Assembly (NCBI RefSeq): GCF_023078475.1
Contig: NZ_CP095741.1
Location: 806,001-870,000, forward strand
DNA from: Luteibacter aegosomaticola
GTDB taxonomy: Bacteria > Pseudomonadota > Gammaproteobacteria > Xanthomonadales > Rhodanobacteraceae
Direction of reading: 5' to 3'
Length of the DNA stretch: 64,000 bases
The notes under the pieces are model-generated. The model had not been told where the DNA came from. It saw nothing but the letters and a program-made list of their open reading frames with translations, and ran no database searches. Position 1 is the first letter of the stretch, and the number at the start of each line of letters is the position of its first letter. Below are positions 25,174 to 34,740 of the stretch, piece by piece. Position numbers and translations under genes: made by a program.

Positions 25174-26946
25174 ATGCTGATGGCCCTTCGCAAGTACGCT
25201 ATAGCGTGGTTCGCCGGGGCCATTCTGGCGATGTGGGTTGTGCCTGTCTGTGCCGCGGTGGCGATCACGGATGTCACTACCTTCCTTGATCAAGCTGATG
25301 CCATCCGTTTGACGGATAACGCGCGTTTTGCTGCGATGCTCGCGCAGGTACATGCGGAACAGCCACCGATGACGCCACTCCAGCGGTGGCGCCTGCGCTA
25401 CCTGGATGCGGCCCAGGCGCAGTTTACCGGGCACTACCCGGAGGCAGAGAAGGGCCTTCGCGACATCATTGATCATTCCGGGCACCCCGGGATGATTGCG
25501 TTGGCCATGGGCAAGCTCATGAAGCTTCTGAGCACGACCCACCGCTACGAGGAAGTGTTCACGATCGCGCGGCGCGCCGTTCCGTTGCTGCCTTCGGTGA
25601 AGGACCCCGTCGCTCGCCGGGCCCTGCTGGATATGCTTTCGCAGTCCATGACGTTCGCAGGCCACCCCGAGATCGCCATCCAGTATGCGGCGATGATGCG
25701 CGCCGATCTTGCGCCGGGCGACTCTCCGTGTCTGTCCATGACCGATGAAATCGCCGCCCTTTATATGCAGAAGGCGTTGCCGTCCGATAGCCCCCGGCTT
25801 GCAACGGCGATTGACGCATGTAATGCCCATGGCGTCGCGGTAATGAGCAACATGCTGGCGCTGACAAAGGCGACACGCCTGGTCGAAGAAGGCAAGCCGG
25901 CTGCCGGCCTGGCTCTTCTCGACAGCGTCGCGGCATCCATCGAGAAAGTCGGCTATTTTTCGGCCAAGGCATCGTTGTACAGCGTGCGTGCCGATGCCTA
26001 CCTCGCCATGAATCGAGACGCCGATGCGCGGAAGGCGGCGCTCGCGACGGTAGCGCTGTTCCATCCTGGCGATATCGATAACTTCCTCATGGACGCTTAC
26101 CACGTCCTCTACGAAGTGGAGAAGCGCGCTAAGCGGGATACCGTCGCGCTTGCGTACTACCAGCAGTACACGGACCAGGAACGCGATAACCTCAATGACA
26201 TGACGGCGCGCACCCTGGCCTACGAGACCGTACAGCAGCGCGCACTCCTGCAAGGCATCGAATCAGAGAAGCTTGCCCACCAGAACAGCTTGCTGCAGCT
26301 GGAACAGGCGCTGACAGCCAAAGCTATGGAAACAGGGCGGCTCTATATCGTCCTCCTCGTCCTGCTCCTGGCCTCCGTTTTACTTTGGCTCGTCCGTACC
26401 AAGCGTTCGCAGCTGCGCTTCAAGCGCCTTTCGTCGCAAGACGGGTTGACCGGCGTGTTTAATCATCAGTACTTCATGACCGAGCTCGAGCGAGAGCTGC
26501 ATGATCTTGAACGGCACGCTACGCCCGCGTGTCTCGTGTTGCTCGATCTCGATCATTTCAAGCTCGTCAACGATACCTACGGCCATGCCATCGGCGATGC
26601 GGTGCTGAAACGCGCTACGGCCACCTGCCGTCAGCAGCTGCGACCGGTAGATATCTTCGGCCGCCTCGGAGGTGAGGAGTTCGGCATCCTGTTGCCCGGC
26701 TGCCAGGGGGAGCAGGGTCTCGTCATCGCGAACTGCATCCGCGCCGCGATGGAAGCGGCGCCGGTCACGGTCGATGGCCACGTGGTGCAATACTCCGCAA
26801 GTATCGGCGTAGCGTGCACGCGGATCTCGGGATACGCATTGCAACACATCCGTCGTGAAGCGGACGCCGCGCTCTATCGCGCAAAAAGCATGGGGCGCAA
26901 CCGCGTGATGACCGATTTCCAGGATATCGGGCTCGTTAGCGCGTGA
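25174..26946 (+). CDS. Diguanylate cyclase with periplasmic TPR-like sensor region (copy 1)
   Basis: 590 aa, GAGG before ATG 25174. Signal sequence or anchor (MLMALRKYAIAWFAGAILAM), then about 350 residues of helical, TPR-like repeats predicted outside the inner membrane, one transmembrane helix (about 389-408, LYIVLLVLLLASVLLWLV), and a cytoplasmic GGDEF domain. The active site GGEEF is at 499-503 and the inhibitory RxxD site (RPVD) is in place five residues before it, so the enzyme should make c-di-GMP under product control. Overlaps its paralogue by 4 nt (GTGA). Confidence 0.93.
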   Translation: MLMALRKYAIAWFAGAILAMWVVPVCAAVAITDVTTFLDQADAIRLTDNARFAAMLAQVHAEQPPMTPLQRWRLRYLDAAQAQFTGHYPEAEKGLRDIIDHSGHPGMIALAMGKLMKLLSTTHRYEEVFTIARRAVPLLPSVKDPVARRALLDMLSQSMTFAGHPEIAIQYAAMMRADLAPGDSPCLSMTDEIAALYMQKALPSDSPRLATAIDACNAHGVAVMSNMLALTKATRLVEEGKPAAGLALLDSVAASIEKVGYFSAKASLYSVRADAYLAMNRDADARKAALATVALFHPGDIDNFLMDAYHVLYEVEKRAKRDTVALAYYQQYTDQERDNLNDMTARTLAYETVQQRALLQGIESEKLAHQNSLLQLEQALTAKAMETGRLYIVLLVLLLASVLLWLVRTKRSQLRFKRLSSQDGLTGVFNHQYFMTELERELHDLERHATPACLVLLDLDHFKLVNDTYGHAIGDAVLKRATATCRQQLRPVDIFGRLGGEEFGILLPGCQGEQGLVIANCIRAAMEAAPVTVDGHVVQYSASIGVACTRISGYALQHIRREADAALYRAKSMGRNRVMTDFQDIGLVSA

Positions 26947-28721
26947 GGCTGTTCTTGCTGTCCGATCGCGAGCGAACCGTGCTCTGCAGGGTGCTGGCTG
27001 TGCTGCTGGCGCTGGTCGCCGCGGGCACCTCGTCGACCGAGGGATCGGTGGATGCGTTCATCGCCACCGCGAAGAACATCCAGCTTGCGGATCATCCGCG
27101 CTTCGCCGCCCTGTTGGCAAAGATTCACGCGGATAACCCCGTCCTGACCGAAACCCAGCGTTGGCAGCTGCGCTACCTCGATGCCTGGGAAAACAGCTAT
27201 AACGGTCGTTATTCGGAAGCGTTGGTCATCTACCAGGATATCCTGGATCACTCGGGTGACCCGACCCTGGCCGCCAGGGCGATGGGCAAGATGCTTTCGG
27301 GTTATGCGTTCAACAAGCGCTACGAGGATGTCTTTTCCCTGGCAGAGAGAGCGGTCGCCGTGCTGGACCACACCCAGGATCCTGTCGCCCGGTTCGCGCT
27401 GCTCACCGATCTGTCGCAGTCGCTGAATTTCTCGGGCCAGCCCGAGATCGCCATCCGCTATGCGCGGATGATGGCCGATGTGGATCCGGAGGGCGACAAC
27501 ATGTGCGTGCCGATCGCAACCGAGATCGCTGCGCAGTACAGCACGCACACGTTTAGTTGGGACGATCCTCTTTTCAAGCGCGGCATCGACGCGTGCGAAA
27601 GCAAGAAGGATCCTGTTTTCACCAACATGATCTTGCTTACCAAGAGTGCCCTTGCGATCGAACAGCACAAGCCGGCCGAAGGGCTGGCCATTCTCGACCG
27701 TATCGCTCCGTCCATCGTCAAGACGAACTTCCACGCGGCGCTCACATCGCTCACGGAGACGCGCGCGCAGGCGCTTTATGCGCTGGGCCGTGACGAAGAA
27801 GCACGATTGGCTGCGCTCAACGTGTTGAGCATGTACGGTAATGCCGACATCGACGGGTGGCTGCGCGATGCCTACGAGATTCTCTACAACGTGGCCAAGA
27901 AGCGCGGCGATGCCTCCGCGGCGCTTGATTATTTCGAGAAGTTCTCCGAGCAGGATCACGGCCACCTGGACGACGAGCGCGCCCGTGCGCTCGCCTATCA
28001 GACCGTGCAGCAGCGCAAGCTGGTAGACAAGGTCGAATCGGAGAACCTCTCCCGGAAGAACGATGTGCTACGCGCCGAGCAGAAGCTGGCGACCAAGTCG
28101 CTTGAGATCGGCCGCCTCTATATTGCCTTGCTCGTCATCGTGGTGCTTTCCGTCGTGCTCTGGTTGTTCCGTGTCCGTCGGTCGAGGCGCCGTTTCGAAT
28201 GGCTGGCGCACCACGATGGCCTGACCGGAATCGCCAACCACCAGCACTTCATGGTGGAGCTCGAGGCGGCGTTGGCGGATCTGGCGCGAAGGAGGGCGCC
28301 TGGCTGCGTGATCCTCCTCGACCTTGATCACTTCAAGCTGGTAAACGATCGCTACGGGCACGCGGTAGGTGATGCGGTGTTGCAGCACGTGGTTGAGGTT
28401 TGCCGCGCATGCCTTCGTCGCGGAGATCTTCTCGGGCGCCTCGGTGGCGAAGAGTTCGGCGTTCTGCTGCCCGACTGTACGCCCGATGAGGGTATGAGGA
28501 TCGCAGAGGACATGCGCGAGGCGCTGGCTCAGAGCAGTGCGCACGTCGACGGTCAGGTTGTTTCCTGCCTGACCAGTGCGGGTGTTTCATCGACGCAGTA
28601 CTCCGGCTACAGCTTGAAGCAGCTGCGTAGCGACGCGGACTCTGCGCTCTATGTTGCCAAGCGGGAGGGCCGCAACCGCGTGGCGGCCGGCATGCGCGAA
28701 CGTAGTACGTTGCAGGCCTGA
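26943..28721 (+). CDS. Diguanylate cyclase with periplasmic TPR-like sensor region (copy 2)
   Basis: 592 aa with GTG start at 26943 inside the stop of copy 1. Same layout and clearly homologous throughout (for example RWQLRYLDAWE against RWRLRYLDAAQ, and YQTVQQRKLVDKVESENL against YETVQQRALLQGIESEKL). GGEEF at 501-505 with an RxxD site (RRGD) before it, so both copies look active. The sensor halves have drifted more than the GGDEF halves, as expected if the two sense different signals. Its TGA abuts the stop of the convergent EAL gene in the palindrome TGATCA. Confidence 0.93.
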   Translation: MRLFLLSDRERTVLCRVLAVLLALVAAGTSSTEGSVDAFIATAKNIQLADHPRFAALLAKIHADNPVLTETQRWQLRYLDAWENSYNGRYSEALVIYQDILDHSGDPTLAARAMGKMLSGYAFNKRYEDVFSLAERAVAVLDHTQDPVARFALLTDLSQSLNFSGQPEIAIRYARMMADVDPEGDNMCVPIATEIAAQYSTHTFSWDDPLFKRGIDACESKKDPVFTNMILLTKSALAIEQHKPAEGLAILDRIAPSIVKTNFHAALTSLTETRAQALYALGRDEEARLAALNVLSMYGNADIDGWLRDAYEILYNVAKKRGDASAALDYFEKFSEQDHGHLDDERARALAYQTVQQRKLVDKVESENLSRKNDVLRAEQKLATKSLEIGRLYIALLVIVVLSVVLWLFRVRRSRRRFEWLAHHDGLTGIANHQHFMVELEAALADLARRRAPGCVILLDLDHFKLVNDRYGHAVGDAVLQHVVEVCRACLRRGDLLGRLGGEEFGVLLPDCTPDEGMRIAEDMREALAQSSAHVDGQVVSCLTSAGVSSTQYSGYSLKQLRSDADSALYVAKREGRNRVAAGMRERSTLQA

Positions 28722-31679
28722 TCAGTTCGTCAATGCGGCGTTTCCAGTGGGCCGCGCACGCAGGAAATCCACCAGCGCATCAAATGCCATCGGTACGGCG
28801 CGATGGAATCCCTGCACGCTGTCGCACCCCGCAGTGACCAGCCAGTTGAGTTGAGCCTGCGTTTCCACGCCCTCGGCTACGACCGTCATCCCCAGGGTAT
28901 GGGCCAGCGTGATGATGGCCCGGCAGATCGATGCCGAACGTTCGTGCGTTGCCACGTCGCTGACAAACACCCGATCGATCTTCAGCGAATCGATCGGCAG
29001 GTCGCGTAGGTAGGCCATGCTGGAGAAGCCCGTACCGAAGTCGTCGAGGGACACATGCGTGCCCTGGGCGCTAAGCCGGCGCATGGCCGCCATGGCCGAG
29101 CGGCGGTTGGCCATGAGGCTGCTCTCGGTCAGCTCGATCGCCAGCGCGCCTCGCGGTAGCTCGTACCGAGCGATGACGGCACCGACGTCGGTCGCCACGT
29201 CCGTCCTTTGGAACTGCACGGCGGATACGTTCACGGCGATCGCGAGTTCACCGTAACCGGCACGGGCGAGGGCGACATGGCATTGCGCCGCCTCATCGAA
29301 CACCCAGCGGCCGATATCGACGATCAGCCCGGTTTCTTCGCTCAGCGGAATGAAGTCCTCGGGCGGCACGAAAATGCCATCCGCACCGGGCCAGCGCAGC
29401 AAGGCTTCGAGCTTCTGCACGCGGCCCGTCGTCGCATCGAGAATGGGTTGGAAGTGCAGTACGAATTCATTCTGCTCGATACCCTGGCGGATCCGCGAAG
29501 CCATGCGCAGACGCTCGATCGACCGCTCGGCCATCGAAGCCTCGAAAGGGCGGGGCAGGCCCGAGCTCTCGCCATGGAAGTGTGCCGCCATGGCTGCGCT
29601 GGCGATGATCTGCTCCGCGCTCGTGCCATCGGTGGGGTGCGTGGCCACGCCGATCTCTGGATCAAGCGCATGCCACGTACCGTCGAGCAGGACGGGCTCG
29701 GTGACTGCCGCGGTGAGCGCCTCGATCGCGCGTTGGCGTTTGTCCGGATGCATCACGGCCAGCAGGAAGCGTTCGCTGGGGCGGTGTGCTGCCATGCCGA
29801 AATCGGTGCCTAGCGTGGCGAAGCGGCGGCCGACCTGCTGCAGGACAGTGCGGCCGGCTTCGAGGCCGTAGGTATCGGCGATCAGGTCGAGCCCGCGCAG
29901 GTGTACGTAGATCACCTCATACCAGCGCCGCGTGCCAAACCGGCGGTCGAGGAAATCGGTCAGGGCTTCGGTATTGGCCAGGCCCGTCAGCAGGTCGTGA
30001 GTCGCACGCCACGCGAGGTCGCGCTCGGCCCGGCTGCGTTCCGTCACGTCCTCGGCCAGCACCAGCCGTGCATGGTGGCCCATGAATTCCAGCGGGGTCG
30101 TGTGGATGCGCACATCGAGCAGGCTACCGTCCTTGCGCCGGTGGACCCAGGTGCGGCTCATCATCGTGGCCGTGTCCTGGGTGGCGAGCGCGTGCTGCAG
30201 CGGCGCCACTTCCGATTCGGGGCGGATATCGATGACCGCCATGCGCAGGAATTCCGCTCGCGAGTAGCCGTAGTTGCGCACGGCGGCGGCGTTGACTTCG
30301 AGGAACTCAAGACTGTCGATATCGAACACCCACGAGGGTAGCGGGGTTCGTTCGAACATGAGGCGGAAGCGCTGTTCGGCCTCTGCGAGCTGGCGCTGGG
30401 TTTCGATGCGGTCGGTGGCGTCGACGACGGTGCCCGTCATCGCCTTTTCGCCATCGGTGCTGGTGATGGCACCCGTGCCCGAGATCCAGCGTTGCGTACC
30501 GTCCGGGCGTAGCCAGCGGAAGTCGAGGTTCAGGGTGGCGCCGCTCTTCCAGGCGCCGACGAAAGCCGTGCGGGCGCGTTCCACGTCATCGGGATGGATA
30601 TGGCTGTAGAACGTCGTGTCGTCGACGCCCTCACCGCGAGCCGCCAGGCCCAGCATGGCTTCCACCTGGGTATCCCATGTGAGCCGGTTACGCCGTGCGT
30701 CGGCACGCCAGGTGCCCGTGTTGCCGAGCACCTGCGCTTGCCGCCAGCGTTCCGTGGCATCGGTAAGCTCAGCCACATGCCGGCGCTCCGCGACGTTCGC
30801 GTCGCTAACGCGCCGGATGAGAAAAGCAAATCCCAGCCAGTACAACACCCACACGGCGATGCTTACGCCGAGGAAGCTGTACCACGGGCCCATGTAATCG
30901 CGCACGGCGATCCCCACGCCCACCCCGATCGGATATTCGCCCCAGGGCGACGACGCCACCAGCCGTTCCGTGTGATCGATCTTGCTGGTGCCGATGTCGG
31001 CGCCAGGCCTGGAGGGGGTCCAGAGCATGCTCGATGGCTGGCCGATGACGCGGTCCGTGTCGGCGGACCGGGCCACGATGGTGTTGAAGCGGTCGATGAT
31101 GGCGATGACCCCGTGGCGCCCCGCATCCACGTGATCGACGACATCCTGGAACTGGGCCTGGCGTAGCCGGGCGAAGACCCAGCCCCCCGACGCGACCGGG
31201 ACCGCGATCGGCATGTTCCAGCGGCCGTCGGCGTCGCGTACCAGCGGCCCCATGGCCAGAGCGCCGGACGAGGCCGGCTGGGTCGTGGCCCATTCAGCAA
31301 GGTGGGGGTCGGGGAGGCCGGTGGTGATCGCGTGGCCGCTGGCATCCACCAGCATGAGGTCGCTTAGCTCGGCTTTGCGCGCGCTGACTCCGGCGATGTT
31401 TTGGGCGATGAGCTGGACGGCCTGCGCGGGGGCGGTGCGGTCGATATCCTGGGCGTCGCGAGCAATTCCCTGCATCGCCAGCTGCAAGCCGTGGAGCTGC
31501 GCCATGAGAAGCCGTTGGGCTCCACGGGCCAGGGCCAGGCTCTGGCTGCGCGCAGCCGCCGTGCGCCGGGTGTGGTCATGGATCAGCACCGTCGCCAGTA
31601 CGAGGCCGAGCGCGACGCCCACGACGATGCCCGCCGTGCGAATCAGGCGGATGGATTGGCGCGATGCTAGATCTGCCAT
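28722..31679 (-). CDS. c-di-GMP phosphodiesterase: Cache-like sensor, two PAS, degenerate GGDEF, EAL
   Basis: 985 aa. Two membrane helices (about 14-34 and 255-282) enclose a PDC/Cache-like periplasmic sensor; two PAS domains follow (about 310-420 and 430-545). The GGDEF domain is inactive: the signature reads RPSERF. The EAL domain is complete (EALLRW, NVSAVQF, ELTESSL, LDDFGTGFSSM, LKIDRVF, AEGVETQAQ, QGFHRA), so the protein should break down c-di-GMP. It faces the two cyclases end to end, giving makers and a breaker of c-di-GMP in one place. The 5' leader has a GCCCGCC-GGCGGGC hairpin (31701-31719). Confidence 0.93.
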   Translation of the reverse strand: MADLASRQSIRLIRTAGIVVGVALGLVLATVLIHDHTRRTAAARSQSLALARGAQRLLMAQLHGLQLAMQGIARDAQDIDRTAPAQAVQLIAQNIAGVSARKAELSDLMLVDASGHAITTGLPDPHLAEWATTQPASSGALAMGPLVRDADGRWNMPIAVPVASGGWVFARLRQAQFQDVVDHVDAGRHGVIAIIDRFNTIVARSADTDRVIGQPSSMLWTPSRPGADIGTSKIDHTERLVASSPWGEYPIGVGVGIAVRDYMGPWYSFLGVSIAVWVLYWLGFAFLIRRVSDANVAERRHVAELTDATERWRQAQVLGNTGTWRADARRNRLTWDTQVEAMLGLAARGEGVDDTTFYSHIHPDDVERARTAFVGAWKSGATLNLDFRWLRPDGTQRWISGTGAITSTDGEKAMTGTVVDATDRIETQRQLAEAEQRFRLMFERTPLPSWVFDIDSLEFLEVNAAAVRNYGYSRAEFLRMAVIDIRPESEVAPLQHALATQDTATMMSRTWVHRRKDGSLLDVRIHTTPLEFMGHHARLVLAEDVTERSRAERDLAWRATHDLLTGLANTEALTDFLDRRFGTRRWYEVIYVHLRGLDLIADTYGLEAGRTVLQQVGRRFATLGTDFGMAAHRPSERFLLAVMHPDKRQRAIEALTAAVTEPVLLDGTWHALDPEIGVATHPTDGTSAEQIIASAAMAAHFHGESSGLPRPFEASMAERSIERLRMASRIRQGIEQNEFVLHFQPILDATTGRVQKLEALLRWPGADGIFVPPEDFIPLSEETGLIVDIGRWVFDEAAQCHVALARAGYGELAIAVNVSAVQFQRTDVATDVGAVIARYELPRGALAIELTESSLMANRRSAMAAMRRLSAQGTHVSLDDFGTGFSSMAYLRDLPIDSLKIDRVFVSDVATHERSASICRAIITLAHTLGMTVVAEGVETQAQLNWLVTAGCDSVQGFHRAVPMAFDALVDFLRARPTGNAALTN

Positions 31680-31700
31680 GAAGCCCCTGCTGGTTCCGGT

Positions 31701-31719
31701 GCCCGCCCTGGAGGCGGGC
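31701..31719 (-). promoter_or_regulatory. Hairpin in the leader of the EAL phosphodiesterase gene
   Basis: GCCCGCC (31701-31707) and GGCGGGC (31713-31719) form a perfect 7-bp stem with a 5-nt loop 22 nt upstream of the start codon. It could affect translation. It does not resemble the conserved core of a c-di-GMP riboswitch. Confidence 0.3.
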
Positions 31720-31868
31720 CATGGATGCGGCTCCCCCCGGGGCCGCGGAGGCCACCTTTACCACACCTGAGATCTTTTCGTGTGCAAGGACGCGTCCGGC
31801 CAAGGTTGCAGAGGGGTGATGGCGTTATGCTTCCGGATCGAAGGCCTCACTTTCCCCAAGGAGTTCCC

Positions 31869-32645
31869 GTGGTCGACCGCAAAGACATTACCTGCTGGCT
31901 GACGGACATGGACGGCGTGCTCGTTCATGAAAACAAGGCGCTGGCCGGTGCCCCCGAACTGATCCGCCAGTGGCGCGACGGTGGCACACCGTTCCTGGTA
32001 CTCACCAACAATTCCATTTTCACGCCGCGCGACCTCAGCGCCCGCCTGCGCCGCTCGGGGCTGGACGTACCCGAAGAGCAGCTCTGGACCTCGGCGCTGG
32101 CTACGGCAGCCTTCCTGAAGGACCAGTCGCCGGGCGGCTCGGCCTTCGTGATGGGCGAGGCTGGCCTCACGACCGCCATGCATGAGGCGGGCTTCATCAT
32201 GACCGACACGGCGCCTGACTATGTGGTGCTCGGCGAAACGCGTACCTATTCGTTCGCGGCCATCACCAAGGCCATCCGCCTGATCGGCAACGGCGCCCGC
32301 TTCATCTGCACCAACCCCGACGCCACCAGCCCGAGCTCGGAAGGCCCGCTGCCGGCGACGGGCGCCGTCGCGGCGCTCATCACCAAGTGCACAGGCCGCG
32401 AGCCGTACGTGGTCGGCAAGCCGAACCCGATGATGTTCCGTTCTGCGATGAACAAGCTCGGCGCGCATTCGCACAACACCGGCATGATCGGCGACCGCAT
32501 GGATACCGACGTGGTCGCAGGCATCGAAGCCGGCCTGCACACCGTGCTGGTCCTCAGCGGCATCGCCACGCGCGAAGAAGTGGAACGCTACCCCTTCCGC
32601 CCCGCAGAGATCCTCAACTCGGTAGCCGACCTGCTCGACAGCTAA
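31869..32645 (+). CDS. HAD-superfamily phosphatase, NagD/class IIA type
   Basis: 258 aa from GTG 31869, which has AAGGAG five nt upstream; a longer open frame to 31725 has no such site. HAD motifs: nucleophile D13 and acid/base D15 in TDMDGVL, motif II LTNNS, the lysine in VVGKPNPMMF, and GDRMDTDVVAG. The cap arrangement and the TNPD motif are those of class IIA enzymes (NagD, 4-nitrophenylphosphatase, phosphoglycolate phosphatase types). The physiological substrate is probably a nucleotide or sugar phosphate. Single gene, followed by a REP pair. Confidence 0.9.
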   Translation: MVDRKDITCWLTDMDGVLVHENKALAGAPELIRQWRDGGTPFLVLTNNSIFTPRDLSARLRRSGLDVPEEQLWTSALATAAFLKDQSPGGSAFVMGEAGLTTAMHEAGFIMTDTAPDYVVLGETRTYSFAAITKAIRLIGNGARFICTNPDATSPSSEGPLPATGAVAALITKCTGREPYVVGKPNPMMFRSAMNKLGAHSHNTGMIGDRMDTDVVAGIEAGLHTVLVLSGIATREEVERYPFRPAEILNSVADLLDS

Positions 32646-32653
32646 CAGCCCCT

Positions 32654-32720
32654 GTAGGAGCGCGCTTGCGCGCGATGGGTGCTAGCCGCACCCCCGAATC
32701 GCGCGCAAGCGCGCTCCTAC
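32654..32720. repeat. REP-like inverted pair (family A)
   Basis: Two 23-bp arms, 32654-32676 (begins GTAGGAGCGCGC) and 32698-32720 (ends GCGCTCCTAC), are perfect reverse complements. The 21-nt centre has its own stem (GGGTGC-tagcc-GCACCC). The same arm recurs at 39762, 44705, 55581 and 57562. Typical of REP/BIME elements of Xanthomonadales and pseudomonads; located between convergent genes, where it may also stabilise or end transcripts. Confidence 0.9.
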
Positions 32721-32740
32721 AACAGCGGGCTTTGCGTTGG

Positions 32741-34606
32741 TTAGAAGTTCGCTCCGAACGACAGGGTCGCGAAGTCGTGGTCGGCGAGGTTGTCGTAGGT
32801 CTGGTGGCCGAGGTAGTTGGTGTAGGTGAGGTTGGCGAACCAGGTTTTGTCCAGCGTGGCGATGAAACCCAGGCTGGCCTGCTTGCGTCCGCCAACGAGC
32901 TGGCCGTCTACCGAGTAACCATGCACATCCTGGCCCAGGCCGAGCGAGGGGCTGAGGGCCCAGCGGCCGACGGCATAGTTCAGGGTGCCCTTGGCACGCC
33001 AGCCCCACGCATCCCTCGTGTAGAAGCCGCCGTTGCGGCAGCCTGCGGGATTCTGGATTGCCGGGCAACCGCCGCCGTTCAATTCGGTCGAGAAGCCCCA
33101 GTGGAAGCCGCGGCCATAACGCACGTCGCCAAGGCTGGGCAGGTCCGTGTGGTTGTAGACGGCTTCGGCGGCGAGTGTGGCGGTATCGGCGCCAAGCACA
33201 TCCTTGAAGGCGTGCGTGGTGTTGATCAGCAACTGCGTACGGTCATAGCGATCGTAACCGTAGAGGATGCCACCCGGCGCGATCAGCGTATTGCGCACAC
33301 CGATCGGCCCACCGCTGCGCGTCAGTGCCGCGAACATGTCTGCGGTGTTGATCTGCACGGGCAGATCCTGTGTGTAGCTCAGTTCGCCGCCGATCTTCCA
33401 GCCGCCTACCGTGGTGCTGCCCGAGAGGCCCCACAGGCGGATATCGTTCGGGTATTCCCACAGCACGTGGATCGACGACAGGCGGGCCGAGAGCTGCGCA
33501 TCGCTCAGCGGCGCGCCTGCGGCGACCAGTAGCGGCACAACGTTGTTGTTCTGGATCGCCGGATCGATTGTCGTGGCGTCGAGGATCGGGTTGCGTGAGT
33601 TGTAACGCATGTAATACGCGGCGAGGTACGTGGCCGGGCGATCGAAGGTGTAGCGCAGCGTGGCGCCATACTGGCCGCTGTTCTTGCCCTGGATGTTCGC
33701 GTAACGCGGCAACACGCCGCCCACCGAATACTGGTAGCCATCGCTCAGCCACTGGCCAGCGCCGGGGCTGTAGGCGTTGATCGGGTAGTACGCATTGCTC
33801 TCGATGCCACCGCAGCCCGGGTCGATACCGAGATCGGTGCCGGCGAAGAAGGTGCCGCACGGATCCAGTTCGGAAGGCCGCCATTTCCACTGCCAGAACG
33901 CCTCGGCGCTCCAGTGCTCGCTGAAGGTCATCTTGCCCCAGAGCATTTCCACCGGCAGCTGCGCTTCGGTGACCGGATCGGTACCGGGGCGGTGCAGGGT
34001 GGTGTAATCGGTGGGGTTCACCTGGTTGATGCCCTGCAGGAACAGGCCCTCGCCCCATTTCACCGTCTGCTTGCCCACGCGGACATCCAGCGCACTCTCG
34101 TCGCCCATCGCGAAGTGGCCGTACGCGTACGCATTGAGCCACATGAAGCCGGAGAAATGGTTGGACTTCGACAAACCGTGGTCATCCAGCGGCTGGTTCG
34201 CGGCAAAGCCACTCGCGCCGCTGCCCTGGGGCACGTCCTTGTTCTCGAGGGTGTTGTCGTACCAGGTGCGGGCGCTGGCGACGATGCCGACGTTGCGGTA
34301 CGAGAGATCGAGCTGGCTCACGACCTTGAACAGGCTGGAATACACATCGCCCTTGCCGTAGTTCAGGTTGCCGTCGTCGGCGGTATCCGCGCCATCGCCG
34401 CCCTTGGGCTTGCCATCGGAGCGGAAACCCTTGCCTACAAGATGTTTCGACGGGTCGTTCAGGCGGACGCCGGCACCGGCCACCACGCGCGTCTTGAGAG
34501 TTCCTTTCACCTCGCCGTCTGCAAGGGTAAAGTCCGTAGCATGCAGGGCGGAAGACGAGAGTGCCGCGAACGACACCATGGCGAGCAGGCGACAACGTGA
34601 ATGCAT
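32741..34606 (-). CDS. DUF1302-family outer-membrane-associated protein
   Basis: 621 aa from ATG 34606 (MHSRCRLLAMVSFAALS); four codons upstream lies another ATG (34618), but the -10 element is so close that the inner one is likelier. A signal peptide ending near LHATD is followed by a Gly/Tyr/Trp-rich beta-strand pattern with many aromatic residues and the family piece VRVGKQTVKWGEGLFLQGINQVNP. It ends in a phenylalanine (LSFGANF), typical of outer-membrane beta barrels. DUF1302 proteins often pair with DUF1329 proteins for export of hydrophobic compounds; no DUF1329 gene is present here. Substrate unknown. Confidence 0.85.
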   Translation of the reverse strand: MHSRCRLLAMVSFAALSSSALHATDFTLADGEVKGTLKTRVVAGAGVRLNDPSKHLVGKGFRSDGKPKGGDGADTADDGNLNYGKGDVYSSLFKVVSQLDLSYRNVGIVASARTWYDNTLENKDVPQGSGASGFAANQPLDDHGLSKSNHFSGFMWLNAYAYGHFAMGDESALDVRVGKQTVKWGEGLFLQGINQVNPTDYTTLHRPGTDPVTEAQLPVEMLWGKMTFSEHWSAEAFWQWKWRPSELDPCGTFFAGTDLGIDPGCGGIESNAYYPINAYSPGAGQWLSDGYQYSVGGVLPRYANIQGKNSGQYGATLRYTFDRPATYLAAYYMRYNSRNPILDATTIDPAIQNNNVVPLLVAAGAPLSDAQLSARLSSIHVLWEYPNDIRLWGLSGSTTVGGWKIGGELSYTQDLPVQINTADMFAALTRSGGPIGVRNTLIAPGGILYGYDRYDRTQLLINTTHAFKDVLGADTATLAAEAVYNHTDLPSLGDVRYGRGFHWGFSTELNGGGCPAIQNPAGCRNGGFYTRDAWGWRAKGTLNYAVGRWALSPSLGLGQDVHGYSVDGQLVGGRKQASLGFIATLDKTWFANLTYTNYLGHQTYDNLADHDFATLSFGANF

Positions 34607-34625
34607 CAGTGGTTCCATCGAATAC

Positions 34626-34672
34626 TTGACTGCATTCTAGTCATGACAGCTATATTGCATGCAAGGCCGTCT
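34626..34672 (-). promoter_or_regulatory. Probable promoter of the DUF1302 gene
   Basis: On the minus strand TTGCAT (near 34660, within the palindrome TTGCATGCAA) is followed after about 19 nt by TAGAAT, a 5/6 match to the -10 consensus, about 15 nt before the first possible ATG. The spacing is slightly long. Confidence 0.4.
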
Positions 34673-34740
34673 GGACGTCCGAACCCTAATACCTTGGTCC
34701 AATAGCCGGCCCATCCACGCAGGTTTCTTATCTACTCCCC

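Noticed and set aside
31680..31868. c-di-GMP riboswitch before the EAL gene
   Set aside because: Only a simple hairpin is visible; the conserved GEMM core sequences and tetraloop-receptor pattern are not found.
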